A stretch of 55,954 nucleotides of DNA from Chitinophaga pinensis (GCA_943324565.2 CALPMC020000004.1:1-55954), one strand, 5' to 3'; shown: positions 8,371 through 17,787, counted from the first letter of the stretch. The notes: generated from the sequence alone by a model not told the origin. Numbers and translations are program-made.

Positions 8371-9179
8371 TAAACGGTGAAATAGATTAATAAAGCAATA
8401 CCAACAACAATTCGATACCAGCCCCAAATTTTGAAGCCATATTTTTGAATCAACCCGATGAATAGTTTAATTGCAAAAGCTGCAACTACGAATGCAATAA
8501 CATTTCCAAGTGCAAACATCATAATATTATCGTTCGAAGAAAGAATCATTTCATAGCCTTTTTGTTCTTCGCCTTGGTAATTCCAATCTTTCAAAACAAT
8601 TGAATAAACAGTTACAGCAAGCATCGTAGGCACTGCTAAAAAGAATGAAAATTCAGCTGCCATTTTGCGTGTCAATCCTTGTTGCATTCCGCCAATGATC
8701 GATGCTGCTGCACGACTTGTTCCAGGCATCATTGCTAAACATTGCCAAAAACCTATCGTAATTGCTTTGCGAATTGTGATTTTTTCTTCTGTGTCTAAAG
8801 TTGTTCTTAGGAAAATTCGGTCGATAAAAAGTAAAATGATTCCTCCGATAATTAAAACAATGGCAATAGGAATGGGTTTTTCAAGTACAGCTTCAATTTT
8901 GTCATCGAATAATTTTCCAAGTACCAAAGCTGGAATAACAGCCAACCCCAATTTAATGTAGAAATCAAAAGATTTGAAGTTGAAGAATTTTTTCCAAAAG
9001 AGCATAACGACAGCTAAAATTGCTCCGAATTGAATGGATACTTGGAACATTTTCACGAATTCGTCTTTTTCGTTTCCAGAAATTGCACTGATGAAAATCA
9101 TATGTGCAGTGGAAGAAACAGGTAAAAATTCGGTTAGACCCTCAACAATTGCGAGGATAATGGCTTCAATAATACTCAT
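8370..9179 (-). CDS. uppP: Undecaprenyl-diphosphate phosphatase (UppP/BacA)
   Basis: The 269-aa multi-pass inner-membrane enzyme recycles undecaprenyl pyrophosphate to the monophosphate carrier used for peptidoglycan and other surface glycans, and can confer bacitracin tolerance. It has the two family signatures: EGLTEFLPVSSTAHM (residues 13-27) with the catalytic Glu and Ser, and MMPGTSRAAASI (about 152-163). About seven to eight helices are visible. It forms part of the operon ftsX-DUF3098-uppP-truB. Confidence 0.96.
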   Translation of the reverse strand: MSIIEAIILAIVEGLTEFLPVSSTAHMIFISAISGNEKDEFVKMFQVSIQFGAILAVVMLFWKKFFNFKSFDFYIKLGLAVIPALVLGKLFDDKIEAVLEKPIPIAIVLIIGGIILLFIDRIFLRTTLDTEEKITIRKAITIGFWQCLAMMPGTSRAAASIIGGMQQGLTRKMAAEFSFFLAVPTMLAVTVYSIVLKDWNYQGEEQKGYEMILSSNDNIMMFALGNVIAFVVAAFAIKLFIGLIQKYGFKIWGWYRIVVGIALLIYFTV

Positions 9180-9188
9180 GAAAATTTA

Positions 9189-9485
9189 TTATTTATTTTT
9201 TTTTGGAGCTTCTGTTTCGCTTTTTTCAGCTGAAATGGAAGAAGATATTGAACTGCTGCCACGTTTCATAATTGCATAAAAAATAACAACGTATCCAGCC
9301 AGAATTAAAATCGGTGCGATGGTAATTCGGGTAGTGCTAAATAACTCATCCCCATCAAATTTTGCAGGATCATCGGAACCTCCTCCTATCATTAAAATGT
9401 AACCTAAAATATTGATTGCTAAACCAATAAGTAACCATTTGTAATTTTGTGAATTAAAACCAAAGTGTTTAATAGGATTTTCCAT
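9189..9485 (-). CDS. DUF3098 membrane protein
   Basis: The 98-aa protein has two membrane helices (about residues 17-37 and 60-80) and the motif GGGSDDPAKFDGDELFSTTRI between them, diagnostic of DUF3098. The family is Bacteroidota-specific and sits between ftsX and uppP in most of these genomes; the function is unknown. ATG at 9485 is chosen over one at 9503, which would overlap ftsX. The C-terminus is a charged, Lys-rich tail. Confidence 0.9.
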   Translation of the reverse strand: MENPIKHFGFNSQNYKWLLIGLAINILGYILMIGGGSDDPAKFDGDELFSTTRITIAPILILAGYVVIFYAIMKRGSSSISSSISAEKSETEAPKKNK

Positions 9486-9489
9486 AGCA

Positions 9490-10401
9490 TTAATATAAGT
9501 CATCTAATTTCATACGAAGATACTTGTTTAATGCAAATAAAGTGGAAATTACGGTAATAAAAACGCCAATTACAATCAAACTTGCTACCAATAAAAGGAA
9601 ACTTGGAAGCGTATAACTAATCTCAACTGTTTCAAACAGGTTGTTTAAACCGAAGAAAACAGTAAGTAAAAGTGCCAAACCGATGAAAGCAGAAACCACA
9701 CCTTGAACGATAGCTTGTACAATAAATGGTTTGCGAATATAGCCACTTGTCGCACCAACTAATTGCATCGTTTTAACTGTGAAACGCTTGGAATATAAAG
9801 AAAGACGAATGGTATTGTTAATCATCGCAATGGCAATTATCACCAATAGAAATGCAACAGAAAGAAACAAAAATGCAAATTGTTTGAAGCCAAGATTGAT
9901 TTTTTCAACGCTAGATTTATCGTAATTCACTTCATCAATTTCCGAGTTGAATTTTACTAATAATTTTTTCTTGATTTTTTCCATTCCGCTTTTGGTAGCG
10001 AACTCTTCTTTTGGTCTGAAACCAATTGTTGCAGGAAGTGGATTTTCACCATTAAAAATCGTCAGCATTTCTTTTTCGTCTTGACCTTCGCCACCAAATT
10101 CTTGAATCGCACGTTCGGGTGAAACGAAATAAACTTCACTGAATTCACTCCAACTTTTCAACTGTTGTTCTACTTGTTTGATGTCGGCATCGTTCAATTC
10201 TGATTTAAAGAAAATATCTCCTTGCAGACTTTCTTTGGCTTGTTTTTCAAAGCTTCTGAGTCCAAAAACTCCACCTAAAACAAGTCCAATCATGAACAAT
10301 ACCAATGAAATCCCTATAACGGTGGAAACGTAGCTTGTACGCAATCCTTTTTTACTATAATCTTCGGCCTTTTTTGACATGCTACGAAAATAGTGATTCA
10401 T
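9490..10401 (-). CDS. ftsX: Cell division permease FtsX
   Basis: The 303-aa protein is the integral membrane part of the FtsEX complex, which controls peptidoglycan hydrolases at the septum. One N-terminal helix (about 28-48) precedes a periplasmic domain with the PLPATIGFRPK-like segment NPLPATIGFRP. Three C-terminal helices follow, with the FtsX-type NNTIRLSLYSKRFTVKTMQLVGATSGYIRKPF between the first and second. The partner ftsE is not in this window, as usual in Bacteroidota. First gene of a minus-strand operon. Confidence 0.93.
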   Translation of the reverse strand: MNHYFRSMSKKAEDYSKKGLRTSYVSTVIGISLVLFMIGLVLGGVFGLRSFEKQAKESLQGDIFFKSELNDADIKQVEQQLKSWSEFSEVYFVSPERAIQEFGGEGQDEKEMLTIFNGENPLPATIGFRPKEEFATKSGMEKIKKKLLVKFNSEIDEVNYDKSSVEKINLGFKQFAFLFLSVAFLLVIIAIAMINNTIRLSLYSKRFTVKTMQLVGATSGYIRKPFIVQAIVQGVVSAFIGLALLLTVFFGLNNLFETVEISYTLPSFLLLVASLIVIGVFITVISTLFALNKYLRMKLDDLY

Positions 10402-10530
10402 CTACCAGCGATTTTGAGAAAATTCACAAGTATTGAACGGCAGAATGTGGATTTCGGAGGAGTAATTTAATTGACACAGGTAATTCCAACAATGCAGACA
10501 AATCGTAATTAGGGTTTGTGTTTGATTGAA

Positions 10531-10561
10531 TTGTTAGTTTATTGTAAAAAATGTATCTTTG
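10531..10561 (+). promoter_or_regulatory. Bacteroidota sigma-A promoter
   Basis: TTG at 10531-10533 and TATCTTTG at 10554-10561 are separated by 20 bp, matching the TTG/TAnnTTTG consensus. It drives the antitoxin-like gene at 10613. A third, weaker relative of the AGGTAATTC motif (AGGTAATTCCAAC) lies upstream at 10478-10490. Confidence 0.7.
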
Positions 10562-10612
10562 AAATAGAAACGATTTCAGAATGTTTCGTTAAAAAATAAG
10601 AACCATCGAATT

Positions 10613-10876
10613 ATGAAACAAGTTAGTATAACCATAAATGTTACTGATAATAAATTCAATCAATTAATTGAATTTCTAACACAACAATTTGGTGTTGAAT
10701 GCTTGACTAAGGTTGAAGATTTTGAAGTTCCTGAGTGGCAAAAAGAAATCGTTTTGGAACGTATGAAGAATTCAAAAGCAGAAGATTTCTTTTCATTGGA
10801 AGACTTGGATAGTAAAATTAAATTATCGAGTTACCCTTATGTTTCCCAAAGATTGTTACACAATAGAACAAATTAA
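10613..10876 (+). CDS. Antitoxin-like small protein, no cognate toxin
   Basis: The 87-aa protein contains VPEWQKEIVLERMKNSKAED followed by an acidic FSLEDLDSKI. This pattern is typical of the C-terminal half of addiction-module antitoxins that pair with RelE/ParE toxins. The last 18 residues look unlike the family. No toxin gene follows; instead there is a hairpin repeat at 10906. It may be a solitary or damaged antitoxin. The N-terminus (KQVSITINVTDNKFNQLIEFLTQQF) is a helix/strand dimerisation-like segment. Confidence 0.55.
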   Translation: MKQVSITINVTDNKFNQLIEFLTQQFGVECLTKVEDFEVPEWQKEIVLERMKNSKAEDFFSLEDLDSKIKLSSYPYVSQRLLHNRTN

Positions 10877-10905
10877 ATAGAAACTTCAACTTGTTGAATA
10901 TTTTC

Positions 10906-10973
10906 ACCACAGAGACACAGAGAACCCAGAGTTAGATATTGATTAAGCTCTGTGTTCTCTGTGTCTCTGTGGT
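10906..10973. repeat. Large hairpin repeat with ACAGAGACACAGAGAAC arms
   Basis: Arms of 20 bp (10906-10925 and 10954-10973) are perfect inverted copies, and pairing continues for about seven more bases with one mismatch. The spacer is about 14 bp. A single-arm relative (CTCTGTGTCTCC and TCTCTGTTGTG) lies near 54002-54026. Such CACAGAGACACAGAG repeats are dispersed in many bacterial genomes; I infer a mobile or recombinogenic repeat. It may also end transcription of the 10613 gene, with T6 after it. Confidence 0.75.
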
Positions 10974-11238
10974 ATTTTTTTTGATTTTGTTTCAAATTCA
11001 CTTCCATTTCTAGGTGTTTTCAACACTTAGTGAAGTAAATGAGAAATTCAATAAAAATAAAAACCTCAGATGATTGTACAATTGAAATTCAGATTAACAT
11101 AAAAATCTGTCTGTCATGGTGTTTTCTTGAAAATTTAACTGGCTAAATTGAGAAGAAACTACGCAATTATTCAAAATCTGTTTTTTAAGTTCTTTTGAAG
11201 TTGAAGGTTATTCAGCAGATATTCTTTACTTTCGTTTT
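10974..11238. other. Intergenic stretch, nothing convincing
   Basis: AT-rich spacer between the hairpin repeat and the 11239 gene. No reading frame with coding character is seen. A weak -7-like TACTTTCG lies about 10 bp before the ATG at 11239. Confidence 0.4.
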
Positions 11239-11622
11239 ATGAAAATAATTGTTTTTCTTTTTGCAACTTCTTTTGCATTTGTCGCTTTTGGTCAAACTGT
11301 AAAGTTGAAGAAAAAGTATTTGAAAGCGTACGATGGAACGCTCCCTTCATATTCAATTAATTTGGGTGAAGAAATCGTAAAAGTGAATTCTGAATATTTA
11401 AAAGTGACGCTTAAAAAAGACAGCTTGTTTGTTTTAGTTGGAAAAGTAAAATACGGCGGCACTTACAAAGTTGAAAAAATCACAAAAAAGGAATATAAAA
11501 TTACAGGAGCAATGGAAGAAACAGGTATTCCAGCCTTGTTTTTTCTGGATTTAAAGAATAAGACTTTATTGAGAAAAGGTGTGTTTCCGCAGCCGGAAGT
11601 ATTGCTTCAAAAAGTAGAATAG
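11239..11622 (+). CDS. Small secreted protein of unknown function
   Basis: The 127-aa protein has a signal peptide (MKIIVFLFATSFAFVAFGQ, cleavage after about residue 19). The mature part is rich in alternating hydrophobic and charged residues, compatible with beta strands, with a repeated KV-K-E-L-K pattern. No family recognised. It is transcribed alone, between the hairpin repeat and the LytTR regulator. Confidence 0.6.
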   Translation: MKIIVFLFATSFAFVAFGQTVKLKKKYLKAYDGTLPSYSINLGEEIVKVNSEYLKVTLKKDSLFVLVGKVKYGGTYKVEKITKKEYKITGAMEETGIPALFFLDLKNKTLLRKGVFPQPEVLLQKVE

Positions 11623-11778
11623 ATTTGTATTAAATTTAATCTACAAGAAAAAGGGATTAAGTTCAAACTTTCTATTTATTAAAACCTAAAAATCTCACGT
11701 TTATTATAAAAAACACAACGATGATGGTAAAATGTCATACGGTAAATAACATATAAAATTTATGCTCTTTTTAATATT

Positions 11779-11786
11779 TATATTTG
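11779..11786 (+). promoter_or_regulatory. -7 element unusually close to the LytTR start codon
   Basis: TATATTTG at 11779-11786 matches the -7 consensus but ends only four bases before the ATG at 11791. If it is used, the transcript would be leaderless or nearly so. No -33 TTG is seen at standard spacing. Confidence 0.35.
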
Positions 11787-11790
11787 CCCG

Positions 11791-12546
11791 ATGTTGCGTT
11801 GTATAATAATTGAGGATGAACAAAATGCGAGAGAATATCTGGGACATTTAGTTGAAAGGTATTTTAGTTCTAAGATAGTCGTTTTGGCTGCTTGCTCTTC
11901 AATTTCTGAAGGTGTGGAAGCAATAAAAAAATTCCAACCTGATTTAGTTTTTTTGGACATTCAAATGCCTAATGAAAGAGGTTTTAAGCTATTTGACTAT
12001 TTCACTAATATTAAATTTGAAGTCATTTTTACAACAGCACACAAGGAGTTCGCAATTGAAGCAATACAACATTCGGCTCAAGATTATTTGCTCAAACCTA
12101 TTGGTCAATTAGATTTAGCTGAAGCACTAAAAAGGCTTGAAAAAAAGAATGAGAGAAGAAATTTCACACCCGATTTAGGGAGAGTCATTGAACATTACAA
12201 TGCTGACCCTTTTAGTTTTGGTAAAATTGCCCTTGCTACAGAAAAAGGATTCATTTTAGAAAAAATTGGAAACATCTTATTCGCCGAAGCGCAGGGAAAT
12301 TATACTAAAATCTACACATTTGATGATCGAACCATACTTGTTTGCAAAACACTTCGTATCATTGAAGAGATGTTGCCACAGAAGTCTTTTTTTAGAATAC
12401 ATAAATCGTACGTTGTAAATTTGAATTATCTTACTAGATATGACAAATCGATTGGTTTATTTGTTGAGTTAATTAATGGGGTGAAACTGCCAGTTTCAGT
12501 GCGAAACAATTCGGGTTTAATCAATGCAATTACTTCTAAAATTTAG
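11791..12546 (+). CDS. LytTR-family response regulator
   Basis: The 251-aa regulator has a receiver domain with acidic E8-D9, phospho-acceptor D56 in VFLDIQMP and Lys 102 in LLKPIG. A LytTR DNA-binding domain follows at about 150-250 (ILFAEAQGNYTKIYT, FFRIHKSYVVNLNYL). It controls genes in response to the kinase encoded immediately downstream, with which it overlaps by 23 bp. The start MLRCIIIEDE is canonical. The regulator-before-kinase order is frequent in Bacteroidota. Confidence 0.95.
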   Translation: MLRCIIIEDEQNAREYLGHLVERYFSSKIVVLAACSSISEGVEAIKKFQPDLVFLDIQMPNERGFKLFDYFTNIKFEVIFTTAHKEFAIEAIQHSAQDYLLKPIGQLDLAEALKRLEKKNERRNFTPDLGRVIEHYNADPFSFGKIALATEKGFILEKIGNILFAEAQGNYTKIYTFDDRTILVCKTLRIIEEMLPQKSFFRIHKSYVVNLNYLTRYDKSIGLFVELINGVKLPVSVRNNSGLINAITSKI

Positions 12547-15493
12547 TCTTTTATTTTATTTAACGTGGAGTTGTACTTTTCTTTCAGCTCAACGTTTCCC
12601 TTCTGTTCATTTAACCATTAAAGACGGATTACCTTCCAATGCTGTTTATTGTGTTTTGAAAGATTCAAGAGGCATTATTTGGATTGGTACCGATGCTGGT
12701 TTGGTTAAATACGACGGATTTCAACTAAAAACATTTACCAAGAAAAATGGACTTGCAGGGAATTTTATTCGCGACATCAAAGAGGACAAGAAGGGAAATC
12801 TATGGATTGCTTGTTATGGTGATGGATTGACAAAGTTTGATGGTAAGAAATATAAGAATTTTTCTACTAAAAATGGATTGGTACATCAGGAAATTAGAAG
12901 ATTGTATTTCGACAAAAAACAACAACTTTGGATTGGAACTGAACGTGGAGTTTCGGTACTGTCAGGCAATAAATTTTACAATTACAATACTCAAAAATTT
13001 GATAGATACGATCGATTTCAAGTTATGCAGTTTTGGGAAGAAAACAATCAACTCTATTTTTTAAGTAGAACACATGGATATTACAAATCCCAACTTAGTT
13101 CAGGAAAACTGCAATGTGAAAGTTTAGGTAAATTGTTTTCACAAATATTTTTTTTTAAAGTTGGAAAAAACAAGTATTTCTCAAACCACCACGGTTTATC
13201 TGTTGATACCACCACTAGCCATTTTCCAATAGATTCGGTAAACGCAATTCCTTTTAATCCAAATATTATTTGGGATGTGGCTCCAACAAAAAAAGGTGTG
13301 TTAATGGCGGCTAACTGTGTTTACTGTTCATCAGGAGGTTTGCTCTTATTGAAAAATGGAAAAATTGAAGATGTTTCTTCGGATTATGGTATCGATTCAA
13401 AGCAGTTATGGTCATTTTATAAAGACAAGCAAAAATCTAAAATTTGGATTACAACATTAGACGATGGTCTGCACATTATTGATGATTCTCCTGAATTTTA
13501 TAAAACTACAGAATCGCAAATAAAGGATTATTGGAATGATGGAAAAGTTAAAATCGCAGTTTTAGAGAGTGGTTTATCAATTCAACAGTTGAATGGACAA
13601 AAGATCATCATTTCAAATAAACAATTCTTCGCGAAGATTAATGAAAAACAGCTACTTTTTATCAGAACCAAACCAGGAATAGCAACGCTAAAAACAAAAG
13701 GATTTCAAGTTCCAATAAACAAAGAAAACTTACAGTTAAAAAAAGTCCAAGTTCACAATGGAAAAATTTATGTTTCTTCCAATGCCGGTTTTTTTGAAAT
13801 ATCGATGCAAGGGGAGATACTCAATGTCGTTAACATTGAAACAGACCATTTCATTTTTACAAACAACTACGTACTTTATTATTGTCCTAATGGAAATTTA
13901 GCCCGTTTGAGTAAAACTAAAAACAATGAATGGCTCATTGAACTTACCCAGCCCAACTCAACAGATGAACCTAAAAACACCATTAAAATTGTCCAGTTAA
14001 AAAACACCCATTTATTTGCTTCTTCTCTTTATGGTATTTTTAGTTTGAAACACGGCCAAGTTACAGCAAGGAAAATAAAACTACCCTCCACCGAAGATGA
14101 GAAAATAAAAGATATTTGTTCTGATGGGAAAAATCGATTTTACATAGTTAATAGTGGTAATGATTTACTTGGTTTTACTTGGTCAAAGGGAAAAGTCAGA
14201 TTAACGGAAAGAATTAATAATTCAAGAATCCATGGAGAAACAATTCTTAAGCTCGCGCAAGATGGAGAACATTTGTTTGTGTTGACGAATAGAGGGTTGA
14301 ATGTTTTTTTTCAGAATGAAAATAAAGTCGCATTTAGGGATAAAGAACAAGGACTTTTTTTTAAAAATGTTTCTTATTTCAATGTTCACCAGGGAAAATT
14401 AGTTATTGTAACAAATCTCGGAACTTATTATTGGGATATTGCTTCTTTAATAAACACCAATCAAGCAAAAGATACTGTGTTTTTATCTTGTAAAAAAGCA
14501 GCAAAAAGTGGTAAAATACCTGCCTTTAAATTTTCATCTTCCCAGCAGTCGATAGTTATTCCTTTGAATAGAATTTGTTTGTATTACGGACAAAAAATAG
14601 TATTTAATTATACTTTAAACAGCAAAGATTGGACACGTTTAAATGGATCAGTTCTTTCTTTAAATCAACTGGAAAGCGGAAATTATACCATTAAAATTCG
14701 CCAAAAGGATTTATATACTGGCAAAACTATTGAATATTCTTTGGCCACAATTAGTAAAGCAAAACCATTTTGGAACCAACTTTGGTTTATTGCACTCGCA
14801 ATGCTAACTTTTGTAGGTTTTGTGCTTTTTATTTCAACATGGAGAACACGAACGATTAAAAAACGTGAACGCCAAAAATCAGAATTACTCAAACGCATTT
14901 CTGACACCAAATTGGAAGCCTTGCAATCGCAAATGAATCCCCATTTTATTTTCAATTCATTAACTGCCATTCATTCATTTATTATCAAATCAGACGTCGA
15001 CAATGCCTTGACTTACATGGATAAGTTCTCGAAATTGACGCGCCAAACCTTAGAGTTTTCATCCATGATGCACATTTCTCTTTTGGAGGAATTAGAATAC
15101 CTGTCACACTTTATCGCATTGGAAAATATGCGCTTTGGCAACAATGTTGAAACACATTTTGAGTTAGGCGAGCTTGATTCTCGGAAAATTAAAATTCCGC
15201 CCTTATTAATTCAACCTTTGGTAGAAAATGCATTCGAACACGGTTTTACGAACAGGAATTTAAAATACCACCTCTATTTAAATTTCACTGAAGTAGACAA
15301 TCTTCTTTGCGTCACAATTTCAGATACTGGCGAAGGTTTCTCGGACACTGCCCCAAAACCAGCATCCAAAGCAATGAACATTATTCGTGAGCGCTTAAAT
15401 CTCATTGATGCTCAGCTCCTTGAAAAATTCTCCTTTACCCGAGAAAACAACCTAACTGTTGTGCGTTTTTACCTGCCTTTGGTAATTCAATAA
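12524..15493 (+). CDS. Two-component propeller sensor histidine kinase (LytS/YehU-type)
   Basis: The 989-aa protein has a signal peptide and a large periplasmic beta-propeller with repeated two-component propeller motifs (GLPSNAVYCVLKDSRGIIWIGTDAGL, IWIACYGDGL-like repeats, residues about 25-640). A Y_Y_Y-like domain reaches about 755 and one membrane helix lies near 755-775. A coiled linker leads to a His-kinase domain with LQSQMNPHFIFNSL, whose His is the phosphorylation site. The ATPase has NAFEHGF and SDTGEGFS. It pairs with the LytTR regulator upstream. The signal sensed is not evident. Confidence 0.93.
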   Translation: MQLLLKFSLLFYLTWSCTFLSAQRFPSVHLTIKDGLPSNAVYCVLKDSRGIIWIGTDAGLVKYDGFQLKTFTKKNGLAGNFIRDIKEDKKGNLWIACYGDGLTKFDGKKYKNFSTKNGLVHQEIRRLYFDKKQQLWIGTERGVSVLSGNKFYNYNTQKFDRYDRFQVMQFWEENNQLYFLSRTHGYYKSQLSSGKLQCESLGKLFSQIFFFKVGKNKYFSNHHGLSVDTTTSHFPIDSVNAIPFNPNIIWDVAPTKKGVLMAANCVYCSSGGLLLLKNGKIEDVSSDYGIDSKQLWSFYKDKQKSKIWITTLDDGLHIIDDSPEFYKTTESQIKDYWNDGKVKIAVLESGLSIQQLNGQKIIISNKQFFAKINEKQLLFIRTKPGIATLKTKGFQVPINKENLQLKKVQVHNGKIYVSSNAGFFEISMQGEILNVVNIETDHFIFTNNYVLYYCPNGNLARLSKTKNNEWLIELTQPNSTDEPKNTIKIVQLKNTHLFASSLYGIFSLKHGQVTARKIKLPSTEDEKIKDICSDGKNRFYIVNSGNDLLGFTWSKGKVRLTERINNSRIHGETILKLAQDGEHLFVLTNRGLNVFFQNENKVAFRDKEQGLFFKNVSYFNVHQGKLVIVTNLGTYYWDIASLINTNQAKDTVFLSCKKAAKSGKIPAFKFSSSQQSIVIPLNRICLYYGQKIVFNYTLNSKDWTRLNGSVLSLNQLESGNYTIKIRQKDLYTGKTIEYSLATISKAKPFWNQLWFIALAMLTFVGFVLFISTWRTRTIKKRERQKSELLKRISDTKLEALQSQMNPHFIFNSLTAIHSFIIKSDVDNALTYMDKFSKLTRQTLEFSSMMHISLLEELEYLSHFIALENMRFGNNVETHFELGELDSRKIKIPPLLIQPLVENAFEHGFTNRNLKYHLYLNFTEVDNLLCVTISDTGEGFSDTAPKPASKAMNIIRERLNLIDAQLLEKFSFTRENNLTVVRFYLPLVIQ

Positions 15494-15613
15494 AACACGC
15501 TTATTTCCTGATTTACAACGGTTATCCAAATTACTCAACGTAGGATAAATCGGTTTTTTGTTTTGGTGAAATAAAGTGAGATTTGTGGGGAATAATAGAT
15601 AAAAAACAATTAT

Positions 15614-16153
15614 ATGAAGAAAAAGAAATTGAAATCAATTTTAATAAATGCTCTATCATGGTCATTATTTATTTTGTGTTTGAGTTCATGTAATCAAGCT
15701 GAAAATGAAATAAAAAGAGAATGTCCTGATTGTACAATTGAGGAAATTGAAGGAACACAAATATTAATTACGACTAACACCGAAGGGTTGGCTAATTTCT
15801 ACGATACGAAAAGTCAATCTTTTATGCTTTCTGATTGGATAGAGGCGAAATATTCACCGGGAATTATATATGATGATATAACAATAACCATTGATGGTCA
15901 AAAAATTTATCTATTTAAGGATGATTTTAATAATATTTCCGACAGTTTCATTAAACAAAAATTGGCAGATATCAATTCTGAAGATTCAGAAAGTTCATCA
16001 GGTAGTTCTTCTAATAGTTATTGTTCAAAACACAGTAAAATGTATCGTACAGGAGAGTCCTGTTCAGAATGTAAAATTGAAGAACCTGATTCACAAAATG
16101 AAAGTGACGATGACGGTTTGGAAGAATTTAGACGTAGAGCGAGTCATCTTTAA
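15614..16153 (+). CDS. Lipoprotein with C-terminal Cys/His group
   Basis: The 179-aa protein has a lipoprotein signal (LCLSSC, Cys at about 26). The middle domain begins RECPDCTIEEIEGTQILI. The C-terminal part is Ser-rich and contains YCSKHSKMYRTGESCSECK, a C-x2-H...C-x2-C arrangement that could bind zinc. The tail is acidic. First gene of the accessory island. No family recognised. Confidence 0.65.
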   Translation: MKKKKLKSILINALSWSLFILCLSSCNQAENEIKRECPDCTIEEIEGTQILITTNTEGLANFYDTKSQSFMLSDWIEAKYSPGIIYDDITITIDGQKIYLFKDDFNNISDSFIKQKLADINSEDSESSSGSSSNSYCSKHSKMYRTGESCSECKIEEPDSQNESDDDGLEEFRRRASHL

Positions 16154-16168
16154 ATAATATAATTTTAT

Positions 16169-16588
16169 ATGGATAGAACTGAATACATTTTTGAAAAGGA
16201 TTTTTGGGGTAATTGGAAATTAGTTCCTAAAAAAGAAGATAATGCACTTGGATGGATTATAGTAATGCTATTTGTTTTGGTTGTATTGTGTTTAGTTATT
16301 ATTACTCTTCCATTTTGGGTTGCTTTATTGGGTTTTAAAATGCTAAAAACTAAGCGTTACTATGCTGGAATAGGTTCAATTCTGACAATGATTTACTTTT
16401 TTATTGATGTTAAAAAAAGATGGGTTAGTGGCTTCCTCTTTCAAGGATATAATAGTAGTGATGGAAAACTTAAAGAAGGCATATTAAATCATGAATATTT
16501 AAATTATGTATATGCTATAAATACCATTGGAGTCATCATTGGAATTATGTTCATGATACAAGCATATTTATTAAATCGAGAAAAATAA
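16169..16588 (+). CDS. Small multi-pass membrane protein
   Basis: The 139-aa protein begins with a charged segment (MDRTEYIFEKDFWGNWK). It has four hydrophobic stretches (about residues 28-52, 54-66, 68-84 and 113-133). No family recognised. It starts 15 bp after the preceding lipoprotein gene and so is probably co-transcribed. Located in the island that also holds the SPFH protein. Confidence 0.6.
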   Translation: MDRTEYIFEKDFWGNWKLVPKKEDNALGWIIVMLFVLVVLCLVIITLPFWVALLGFKMLKTKRYYAGIGSILTMIYFFIDVKKRWVSGFLFQGYNSSDGKLKEGILNHEYLNYVYAINTIGVIIGIMFMIQAYLLNREK

Positions 16589-16680
16589 ATTAGTAAATCA
16601 TTTCTTAAGTATCTGTTATAATTTATGTATTTGGTATAATAAAATTTTTACCTCTAAAGATTAAAATAATTTCAAAATTG

Positions 16681-17787
16681 ATGGCATTAATTGATGTAGT
16701 TAAATATCAAGCGGAAGAAAACGAATTTATTTGGAAATTTCCTTCCAACGATTTAAGAATTGGAACTCAAGTTGTTGTAAATCCTGCTCAACACGCTTTT
16801 TTTATAAAAAGTGGAGAAATTCTGGATGAGTTTACTAGTGGAACACACACAGTTAAAACAGAAAACATTCCTTTGCTCAATAAAATCATCAATCTTCCAT
16901 TTGGTGGTAATTCACCATTTCAAGCAGAAGTTTGGTATGTTAATTTGCTTTCAAAATTGGATAACAAATGGGGTACAACAAACCCAATATTATTAGAAGA
17001 CCCAAAATATGGAATAATAATTCCTGTAAGAGCATTTGGACAATACGGTTTTAAAATCTCAAATCCTCGAATATTCTTAGAAACATTAACTGGTAACTTA
17101 CCTTCCTTTTCTGCAGAGAAAATTCAAGAGTATTTTAAAGGCAAAATAATTTCGTCCTTAACAAGCTTAATTTCTAAAAAATTAGTTCGAGAAAATATTT
17201 CAATTTTAGAAATAAACGTTTTCCTCGATGAATTATCTCAATTCTGCCAAGAAACTATTTCTGATGAATTTAAAAAATTCGGACTAGAAATAGTTAATTT
17301 CTACTTTATGTCTATTAATGTTCCTCTTGATGACCCAAGTGTTGTAAAACTCAAAGAAGCAAAAGACTTAGCGGCTAAAGTGAAAATAACAGGCAAAGAA
17401 CTTTATCAAATGGATAGAAGTTTTGATGTTTTAGATAATGCAGCTAAAAATGAAGGAGGTGTTGCAGGTAATTTAATGGGTGCAGGTTTAGGGCTAGGTT
17501 TGGGGGTTGGAGTAGGAAATCAAATGAGTAATGTATCTAGAAATTTAAATACTCAAAACACGCCACCGCCTCCACCACCACCCACAATGTTATATTATGT
17601 TTTAATTAACAATCAGCAAAATGGTCCACTAAGTTTTGACCAATTAAAACAACTTATTGTTGATGTCAGAATAAATAAACAAACTATGATATGGAAAACG
17701 GGTATGGAAAATTGGGTTTTAATAACTGAAATCCCAGAAGTATCTAATTTATTTAATCAAACTCCACCGCCACATCCGTCTATTTAA
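16681..17787 (+). CDS. SPFH-domain protein with C-terminal GYF_2 domain
   Basis: The 368-aa protein starts MALIDVVKYQAEENEFIWKF and resembles the YdjI-type SPFH (stomatin/prohibitin) proteins. It has the IGTQVVVNPAQHAFFIKSGEILDEFTSGTHTV segment, and the SPFH core extends to about residue 250. A Gly-rich hydrophobic stretch (about 255-285) and a proline run (about 294-299) precede a GYF_2 domain (YYVLINNQQNGPLSFDQL..., about 304-360). ATG at 16681 is preferred to TTG at 16678. In Bacillus, related SPFH and zinc-ribbon genes sit with pspA in an envelope-stress operon; a similar role here is inference. Confidence 0.85.
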   Translation: MALIDVVKYQAEENEFIWKFPSNDLRIGTQVVVNPAQHAFFIKSGEILDEFTSGTHTVKTENIPLLNKIINLPFGGNSPFQAEVWYVNLLSKLDNKWGTTNPILLEDPKYGIIIPVRAFGQYGFKISNPRIFLETLTGNLPSFSAEKIQEYFKGKIISSLTSLISKKLVRENISILEINVFLDELSQFCQETISDEFKKFGLEIVNFYFMSINVPLDDPSVVKLKEAKDLAAKVKITGKELYQMDRSFDVLDNAAKNEGGVAGNLMGAGLGLGLGVGVGNQMSNVSRNLNTQNTPPPPPPPTMLYYVLINNQQNGPLSFDQLKQLIVDVRINKQTMIWKTGMENWVLITEIPEVSNLFNQTPPPHPSI

